Source: Streptomyces hayashii
GTDB lineage: Bacteria; Actinomycetota; Actinomycetes; Streptomycetales; Streptomycetaceae
Direction: 5' to 3'
DNA: 64,000 nucleotides
Assembly (NCBI RefSeq): GCF_024539815.1
Contig: NZ_JAHHIU010000078.1
Coordinates: 124,001 to 188,000 of the forward strand
A model generated the notes under the pieces. It was given only the letters and a program-made list of their open reading frames with translations, did no database searches and was not told the origin of the DNA. The position numbers and the translations under genes were made by a program. Below, piece by piece: positions 58,512-64,000 of the stretch (its first letter is position 1; every line of letters begins with the position of its first letter).

Positions 58512-60701
58512 TCAGACCGTCTTGATCTTGCCGGAGGGGAGCATCGAATCCGACATGTCCACGAACTTCCAGCCCTCGGCCGCCATCCGCGCCGCGCTGT
58601 CGACACGGATCCGGCCCATGAAGGCGCAGTAGCCGGCCTCGCCGAGGATGACCTTGTCGCCCTGGACGCCGAGCACCACGAGGGTGTGGCCGACAGGACC
58701 GGAGCCCGGGCCGGAACCCACCGAATACGCCGTCGGAGTCGAAGACAACTGCTTGCCGGCCTCCCCCGCGATCGTGTACGCCGTCTCCTTGCCGTCACCG
58801 GCCGGGTAGGTCTGGAACGTCGTGTACTTGTTCACGAAGTAGGTCGAGAACGACACGCAGTTCTCAGCGTGATTGCTCCCGCACGAGCCAGGACCACCCT
58901 GGTCGCCGTAGCGGTCGTCGAGGAACTTGTCACCCTCCTTGTTGAAGAGGTCGACGAGGGCCTGAGCCTCTTCCTGGGTCATCCCGCCGTCCTTCAGCGA
59001 GACGGAACTGCCGCCCTTGGAGGTGCAGTTGCCCAGGATCGTGTTGATGCCGTTGACGATGTTCTCGATGATCCCGCCGACGATGTCCTTGACGTCGCCC
59101 ACGATCGAGCTGTCGACTGACCAGCCGCTCATCTTGCCGAACCACATCTCGGCGTTGTCGCCTCGTGCGGTGAGCCCGGCCGCGCCGTCAGTGGAGCGCT
59201 CCCAGTTCTCGTGGAAGTGCAGCGCCGCCGTACGCGGCGAGCCCTGCGACGTCTTGAGCATGTCCTTGAAGACCGTGACATCGCCGGGGTTGTCACCATC
59301 GACCATGAAGGCCAGCTGGGCCTTGATCGTGAACCAGTCGACGCCCTTGCTCTTCGCGTACTGGCGCAGCAACGTGTTGCGGCCGAACGTCCACTGCCCG
59401 AGACCGATGCCGTTGTCCGTGTTCTGTGCGGCGCTGGCCTTCTCGGCGGTCATGGCATACGTCCCCGAGGGGAAGTTCTGCACGCTCGTCGGGTCGATCC
59501 CAGACTCCTGCGACCAGTTGCCGAGGATGCCCGCGATGTTCTCCTTCGGCATCCCCCAGCTGCTGAGTACCGAGTAGATCTCCTTGGCGTTCTTCTCCAC
59601 GTCCGCCGGGACGGTGGCCCCGGAACCGTTGTCGACGCTACCCGCGTTGACGACGCACGCCGTCCCGTTCGTGTTGATGCTGCCTTCGGTCAGCGCCGTC
59701 GAGTTGAGGACGCCGGTCAAGACCGTGCCCAGCAGGGCCACGGTGGCGGTCATCGCGACCGCCCCTGACATCGCTGCCGCTACGGGGGCCATCGTCGCCG
59801 TGACAGTGACGCCCAGGACCGCGCCGGCCCCCTTGGCTATAAAGCTGCCGATCGCCATGAACGGCGCAGCGATCGCATGACCAACCGCCTTGACAATGCT
59901 GACGATGAGCGTCCACAGCAGCTTCCCGGCGTTGACGGCCATCGCCATGGCGGCGAAGAACATGGACTTGAGCCAGTGCAGGAAGGCCATGGCCATGACC
60001 ACACCCATGGCCGGCGGAACAGCAGCCGCGCCACCGCTGACGGCGACGCCCTTGGCCGCCTTCGAGCCCAGGCCCTCGTCGTCCTTCGGCGCACCCTGCT
60101 CGTAGCCCGTGCCGCCGGCACCCAGCATGCGCTGGTCGGCCGGCTTGGCGTCCGGGCTGCCACCGGTGACCTTGGACACGCCCTTGACCGCGTCCTGGGC
60201 CCCTTCGTCGCCGACGTTCTTCGCTGCGCCAACGGCAGCTCCCGGAAGCCCGCCAGCCTGTGCGCCGGCCACGGCACCGGAGACGGCAGCTCCCGCGTAA
60301 CGCCCGGCGTTACGGCGGGTCGCGCTGCTGCCGTCTCCCTCGATCGCCTTCTGGGCCGCGCCTCCGGCCATGTTCCCGGCAACGCCGTTCATGCCCTGCT
60401 TGATCTTCGACCCAGCATTCGCGGCACCGGCTGCCTTGCCTGCGGTTTCTGCGGTGTCTGCCGCGTCCGGCATCTTCGGCGCAGTGTTTGCCGCGCCAGA
60501 AGGACCAGAAGAAGCAGCTCCCGGGGCCGGGAGCTGCTTGGGCACGCTGGCCTTGCCCTCGGGAGGCTTCTCGATGCCCTCCTCAGGGCCGAGGCTCTTG
60601 GTCCCGCGACCTTGCCGGGGCATCCCCTGACTCACCGACGTGCTCGGCTGGTCCTTCGTCGTCCCCTTCTTGGGACTCCGATTCGGCTTGTCGGTGGCCA
60701 T
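58512..60701 (-). CDS. VirB1-like bifunctional peptidoglycan hydrolase with membrane segments
   Basis: Opens the cell wall for the transfer channel. Of 729 residues, 1-215 are Gly/Ala/Pro-rich and disordered; 220-345 hold several hydrophobic helices; 370-545 is a phage-tail-lysozyme-like domain (GILGNWSQESGIDPTSVQNF with the catalytic Glu near 399, then GIGLGQWTFGRNTLLRQYAK); 600-720 is CHAP-like (AENCVSFSTYFVNKY with Cys near 614; GPVGHTLVVLGVQGDKVIL with His near 671). This pairing of muramidase and CHAP peptidase is the VirB1/TcpI/CwlT type of Gram-positive conjugative elements. ATG 60701 follows GGAAAGGAAAA. Own terminator. Confidence 0.85.
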   Translation of the reverse strand: MATDKPNRSPKKGTTKDQPSTSVSQGMPRQGRGTKSLGPEEGIEKPPEGKASVPKQLPAPGAASSGPSGAANTAPKMPDAADTAETAGKAAGAANAGSKIKQGMNGVAGNMAGGAAQKAIEGDGSSATRRNAGRYAGAAVSGAVAGAQAGGLPGAAVGAAKNVGDEGAQDAVKGVSKVTGGSPDAKPADQRMLGAGGTGYEQGAPKDDEGLGSKAAKGVAVSGGAAAVPPAMGVVMAMAFLHWLKSMFFAAMAMAVNAGKLLWTLIVSIVKAVGHAIAAPFMAIGSFIAKGAGAVLGVTVTATMAPVAAAMSGAVAMTATVALLGTVLTGVLNSTALTEGSINTNGTACVVNAGSVDNGSGATVPADVEKNAKEIYSVLSSWGMPKENIAGILGNWSQESGIDPTSVQNFPSGTYAMTAEKASAAQNTDNGIGLGQWTFGRNTLLRQYAKSKGVDWFTIKAQLAFMVDGDNPGDVTVFKDMLKTSQGSPRTAALHFHENWERSTDGAAGLTARGDNAEMWFGKMSGWSVDSSIVGDVKDIVGGIIENIVNGINTILGNCTSKGGSSVSLKDGGMTQEEAQALVDLFNKEGDKFLDDRYGDQGGPGSCGSNHAENCVSFSTYFVNKYTTFQTYPAGDGKETAYTIAGEAGKQLSSTPTAYSVGSGPGSGPVGHTLVVLGVQGDKVILGEAGYCAFMGRIRVDSAARMAAEGWKFVDMSDSMLPSGKIKTV

Positions 60702-60759
60702 GTCGTTTTCCTTTCCGGGTCAATGTCAGGCAGCGGGATGCGTCACTTCATCGCCGTAC

Positions 60760-62064
60760 TCAATGGAGCGTGGTGAGGAAGTCCTTGTCGTCTCGAATGG
60801 TGCTGTTGGACTGCACATCCCGCAGACTCACGTCCAGTCGGAGCAGATCGAGCGACAGATCAGACTCGTACTGCGACTTGTTTCGGGAGTAGTCCTGATA
60901 CGCCTGTGAAAGGTTGTTCATGATGTTCATGAGCGGGCGCATCGTCACGTCAGAGGACTGGTAGTCCTTGGTGAGGCTGGTGCCGTCCGAGAGGATCCAC
61001 TGCATGTCCGAGATCTGCTGGCTCGTCGGATCCGAGCCCTCGTCACGCTTCTTGGTGAAGAACTGGGCGTAGCTCTGACCGGCCGGCACCAGGGCGTCGA
61101 GGTAGCCGTCGTAGACGTTGCCTGCACGCCAGTTGAGGTCGAAGCCGCCGGGGACGACATGCTTGGTCTGCAGCGCCAGCGTCGAGACGCCGTCCTTGGC
61201 CGCGGCCGCGGAGACGCCCGTGATCTTGTCGATGGCAATCGAGACCGGGACGGTCGGCGGACGCAGGAACAGGCCGTCGATCTTCGTCGTCTGCAGGTCG
61301 GAGGTATACGACTGAATCTGCGTCAGATTCGTGCGCATCTCGACGAGCTTCTGGTCCAGGGCATCCCTGGCCTCGGCCTCCATCTCCTTGAGCGCGACCT
61401 CGTAGTAGGCCTGCGCAGGGTCGAAGGTCAGAGCGTCGAGCGCCGCGATCTTCTGGACCCCGGACGCGCCGGGGTTGAAGAAGACCCGCCACTGGTCGTA
61501 CTTGGAGAAGGTCTCGTCGCCGGCCAGCTTGCCGCTGCTATGCGCCTGCTCCGCTCCGGGCGTGGTGAGTTCGGCATTCGCACGGACCGTCAGGTTCAAC
61601 ACCTGACGGTCGAAGGGCCGGTCGGCGTTGAGGAGGACCCCGACGTAGCCGGTCGAACCGAAGGCGATGAAGGAGCCCTTGATCCCGCTGGTGCTGACCG
61701 GCTCGCTGTTCAGCGAGGTGTCCGACCCGAGCAGGAACGCCCTGTAATCCGCGGCGTTGTACGAGATCTGAGCGGTCGGACTGAAGTGCATCATCACGAG
61801 CGCCTTGCTGCCGCTCTCGTTGGTGTAGACCCCGTCGACGGTGCCGTCGAGATTCGTCTTCGACGTCTTGAAGTCGCTGGTGTACAGCGCCGTCTGCGAC
61901 AGCGAGTCACGCCCCGCCTGGTACGCCGAGGCACCCGATGCGCTGATCACGATCGCGCCCGTGACCGCGAAGATGCCGAAGAACACCCCAAACCGCTCGA
62001 TCGCGTGGTGCGAGTCGAGCTTGAACTTCCTGCTGAAGGCCAGTGCCTTGTCCTTGATCCCCAT
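60760..62064 (-). CDS. Large exported bitopic protein, 434 aa
   Basis: Unrecognised. A cytoplasmic basic N-terminus (about 25 aa), a membrane helix (GVFFGIFAVTGAIVISASGA), then a 380-residue external part rich in Ser/Thr/Asp with coiled-coil stretches (EALKEM-like at about 235-265). ATG 62064 follows AGAGAGCAG. It lies between the wall hydrolase and the pilin-like gene, so it is probably a structural or adhesion part of the transfer machine. Confidence 0.6.
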   Translation of the reverse strand: MGIKDKALAFSRKFKLDSHHAIERFGVFFGIFAVTGAIVISASGASAYQAGRDSLSQTALYTSDFKTSKTNLDGTVDGVYTNESGSKALVMMHFSPTAQISYNAADYRAFLLGSDTSLNSEPVSTSGIKGSFIAFGSTGYVGVLLNADRPFDRQVLNLTVRANAELTTPGAEQAHSSGKLAGDETFSKYDQWRVFFNPGASGVQKIAALDALTFDPAQAYYEVALKEMEAEARDALDQKLVEMRTNLTQIQSYTSDLQTTKIDGLFLRPPTVPVSIAIDKITGVSAAAAKDGVSTLALQTKHVVPGGFDLNWRAGNVYDGYLDALVPAGQSYAQFFTKKRDEGSDPTSQQISDMQWILSDGTSLTKDYQSSDVTMRPLMNIMNNLSQAYQDYSRNKSQYESDLSLDLLRLDVSLRDVQSNSTIRDDKDFLTTLH

Positions 62065-62110
62065 GTTCTGCTCTCTTTCGTGCCTGCACCGTGCTGCGGG
62101 CCCGGATATG

Positions 62111-62157
62111 GCGAACCGGGCCGGAGGAGGCCTTGCACCTCAACCGACCCGGTTCGC
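62111..62157 (-). terminator. Hairpin after the pilin-like gene
   Basis: GCGAACCGGG and CCCGGTTCGC, ten pairs, 27-nt loop. Confidence 0.6.
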
Positions 62158-62201
62158 TCGACGCCTCTGTCCCCGGTCGTGTGCACGTCTGTGACGGCCT
62201 C

Positions 62202-62594
62202 TTACTTGGAAGGGCCGCTCAGGAACCCGCTGAACTGATCGGTGGTCTGGACGATCACCGTGCCGCCGCCGAGGTCCGTGATGGTCTGCTGGCCGCCGGA
62301 ACCGATCGTCGAGATCAGCGACCACCCGCCGGTGCCCAGGGCTCCGCCGACGAGAATGAGGAGCGCGATCGTGCCCCAGCCCTGCTGCTGACCCGCGGAC
62401 TGCGGGTTGGCCATCAGCTTCTTGATCAGGAGCACACCGCCCCAGACCAGGCCGGCAGCACCGAGCAGCATGAGCAGAAGACCGCCCCAGAGCTGGATCT
62501 GGGACTTGGCGTTCTGCAGGAAGCTGGTCAGGTCCCAGGCTGCACTCGGCAGGGAAGCCTGTGTGAGGACGGCTGCCTCGTAGATCTTCGTCAT
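62202..62594 (-). CDS. Small two-helix membrane protein (VirB2/TrbC-like candidate)
   Basis: 130 aa with helices at about 35-58 (LWGGLLLMLLGAAGLVWGGV) and 72-95 (GTIALLILVGGALGTGGWSL), separated by a polar loop, like VirB2/TrbC pilins and the small membrane subunits of Gram-positive conjugation loci. No cleavable signal is obvious; the N-terminal 25 residues are polar. ATG 62594 follows GAGAGGAAAG. It is first in the minus-strand transfer cluster. Confidence 0.55.
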   Translation of the reverse strand: MTKIYEAAVLTQASLPSAAWDLTSFLQNAKSQIQLWGGLLLMLLGAAGLVWGGVLLIKKLMANPQSAGQQQGWGTIALLILVGGALGTGGWSLISTIGSGGQQTITDLGGGTVIVQTTDQFSGFLSGPSK

Positions 62595-62755
62595 GGATCT
62601 TTCCTCTCGCCTTTCGAATCATTCGGTGGCATGACAGTGAGTCACAAGGCAACAAGCGCAGCTCATCCGCCCGGTCGGGCAGTGATAGAAGCCGGGGCGG
62701 TCGGTAGACATGCTGTCGGCTCCCCCCCGCTGGCTCGTATACGTGCGCATCTGCA

Positions 62756-62804
62756 GTGACTAATCTACCTCATTCGAATGGCTAGTCACATAGGCCGTGA
62801 AAGG
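62756..62804 (-). promoter_or_regulatory. Promoter with palindromic operator in the spacer
   Basis: Minus strand TGTGAC-N17-TAGATT, a good host-type promoter. The spacer contains the perfect palindrome CATTCGAATG (62771-62780), and the inverted repeat GTGACTA/TAGTCAC (62756-62789) surrounds it. CCCTTTCAC lies just upstream (62796-62804). It points at the transfer genes; the XRE gene lies on the other side. Confidence 0.55.
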
Positions 62805-63017
62805 GTCTATTGACAAAGACCCAAAAGGGGCTCGGAAACGAGGCGAATCGGCATCGCGACGCGCGACCGCAGGGTCGCGGCGGAAGCCTGTGGAATCCGC
62901 AGTGTGAGATGTGTAATGTGCCGCTCCAGCACTGCTGCGGCGCTGGCCTGCTCGATTTCGAGGCGGGCCACCCTCACACACCCGATCGCGATCTTGACCA
63001 GGAAGTGCCAAACCGCC

Positions 63018-63527
63018 ATGAACCCACTGCCCGGCGACCTTTTCGCCCGCCGACTTCGTCAAGAACGCGAACGCCTCGGCATCAGCCAGGCAGAGCTAGC
63101 GCGCCGTATGGCCGCCCTGCTCGGCACGAACGTTGACTCCACCGCCATCACACGCATCGAGCAGCAGACCCGCGCGGTCAGGCTCGACGAGGCGGTCACC
63201 GCTGCCGAAGCTCTCGGGGTCCCTCTGATCACACTGGTCAGCGACAATTACGCCCGCGAAAACGAAGCCGAGATCCAGAACCAGCTCGCCGAACTCGCCC
63301 TTGCCGAGCAGGAATGGGAGAGGCTGCGCCAGAAGATCCACCGGATCACCCAGACCATCCAGCATCTGTCCGCCGAGCGGGAGGCATTCCGCTCTCACGC
63401 GCTGGACGTCAAGCCGGAAACCGCCGGCGACTACGAGCTCGACCCTGAGACCCAGGCCGCTCTCGACGCCCGGATGCGTGATGTCCGCAACAAGCCGGCC
63501 GGAGAGATCACCGACCCAGGCGCATGA
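63018..63527 (+). CDS. XRE-family transcriptional regulator
   Basis: 169 aa. The HTH_3 domain covers about residues 9-75 (LRQERERLGISQAELARRMA, then STAITRIEQQTRAVRLDEAV). A coiled coil follows at about 85-125 and an acidic tail. ATG 63018 has AGGAAG upstream; the longer frame from 62904 is not needed. It is divergent from the transfer cluster, across the palindromic promoter at 62756-62804, and is the best candidate for a regulator of that promoter and of related CATTCGA sites in the element. Confidence 0.8.
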   Translation: MNPLPGDLFARRLRQERERLGISQAELARRMAALLGTNVDSTAITRIEQQTRAVRLDEAVTAAEALGVPLITLVSDNYARENEAEIQNQLAELALAEQEWERLRQKIHRITQTIQHLSAEREAFRSHALDVKPETAGDYELDPETQAALDARMRDVRNKPAGEITDPGA

Positions 63528-63653
63528 CGCTGTTGCGGGCGGCCGGGTTGAATTCCCGGTCGTAGACGCCGTCTCGGGCTTCCTCCACCGGCCGGCCCGC
63601 ATGATTCCCCCGGTGCTCGCGCCGTTTCGTCTTCCCTGAGCGACGTGCCCTGC

Positions 63654-64000
63654 TCACAGACGGTAAAAGCCGGATGCCGACGGATCCATCCCGGCCTCTT
63701 CTATGCGCCTGTGCAGCATCGCGTGCAGCGCGTCGCCGCTCACACCGGCTTCCTGAATCCGTACGTCCCTCCTGTTGCGGTACGTCGCTCGCAGCAGGGG
63801 AGCGGGCGAGGCGAGGTCCGCGCCGCTGATCAGCCTCGCACGGCCGCCGACACCGAAGACATGCGCGTCGAGTTGGTACCTGTGCAGCTGCCGCATGATC
63901 GTCCGCCGACGCTTACGGGCGTCTTCCGTCGTAGAGGCCGCCACCAGACCCATCGGTGATCCGGTGCCGCACAGCGCACAGCTCGATGACGTCCGCCTGA
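63654..64000 (-). CDS. hypothetical protein, 3' part (continues beyond window)
   Basis: The frame is open to the window end; the last 114 residues are seen. They include CALCGTGSPMGLVA, one half of a zinc motif, and a basic helical segment (DARKRRRTIMRQLHRYQLDA). ATG 63953 is in frame but has no ribosome site and would cut through the protein-like part, so the start probably lies outside. Function unknown. Confidence 0.5.
   Translation of the reverse strand, partial: RRTSSSCALCGTGSPMGLVAASTTEDARKRRRTIMRQLHRYQLDAHVFGVGGRARLISGADLASPAPLLRATYRNRRDVRIQEAGVSGDALHAMLHRRIEEAGMDPSASGFYRL

Noticed and set aside
62807..63019. Minus-strand ORF of 70 aa opposite the XRE leader
   Set aside because: Its ATG overlaps the XRE ATG, no ribosome site is seen, and it would run through the XRE ribosome site and the divergent promoter region.

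Overview
The window is high-GC actinobacterial DNA, almost certainly Streptomyces or a close relative. It has strong GC bias at third positions, GTG starts, GGAGG-type ribosome sites, an SsgA-like sporulation/division protein (a family known only from morphologically complex actinomycetes), TetR, LuxR and XRE regulators, and secreted SH3-like proteins. Most of it (about 3.4-62.8 kb) looks like part of a large conjugative element (plasmid or integrated) rather than ordinary chromosome. No rRNA, complete tRNA or CRISPR array is visible.

Layout. 1-2.9 kb: the end of a PucR-type HTH gene, an ATP-dependent DNA ligase and a small unknown gene. 2.9-18.7 kb: the left arm of the element, mostly plus strand. 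It holds a membrane-anchored LysM protein, an unknown 308-aa protein, an AEP-like primase, a MoxR AAA+ ATPase with a VWA partner, a Clp-like double AAA+ ATPase, a UvrD/Rep-like SF1 helicase and a further AAA+ ATPase. Most of these genes stand alone, followed by a strong hairpin. Between them sit TetR, an hsdM remnant, an SsgA-like gene and a broken TerF-type vWA gene. 18.8-29.4 kb: an accessory block of small, often unrecognised or frameshifted genes (HNH nuclease, zinc-ribbon proteins, P-loop NTPase, LuxR-type HTH). 29.5-31.2 kb: a toxin-antitoxin-like pair and two small membrane proteins. 31.2-62.6 kb: the right arm, entirely minus strand. It holds an HU-like protein; an operon for a single-chain beta-beta-prime RNA polymerase with a tightly coupled 579-aa partner; a VirD4/TraG-type coupling protein; a tail-anchored coiled-coil protein; a Clp-like ATPase carrying a class 3 intein; two secreted SH3-like proteins; a MobL-like relaxase; and a membrane-complex operon (four bitopic proteins, two of them clearly related, a VirB1-like bifunctional wall hydrolase, a large exported protein and a small pilin-like two-helix protein). 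62.9-64 kb: an XRE regulator and the 3' part of a further gene.

How it may work. The relaxase, coupling ATPase, wall hydrolase and bitopic membrane proteins point to a single-strand, type IV-secretion-like transfer system, unlike the FtsK-like TraB double-strand transfer usual in Streptomyces; no VirB4 or TraB is seen here. Primase, helicase and AAA+ machines would serve replication or transfer. The outstanding feature is the RNA polymerase: one polypeptide with beta-type GDK/HGNKG and beta-prime-type DFDGD signatures in the order beta then beta-prime, as in YonO of Bacillus phage SPbeta. A box resembling CCCTTWTCGAnTG recurs about 55-100 nt upstream of at least eight start codons of the element, in the orientation of the gene (a ninth lies slightly farther). 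It may be the promoter of this polymerase or the operator of a master regulator. All family calls come from reading motifs; no database search was run.
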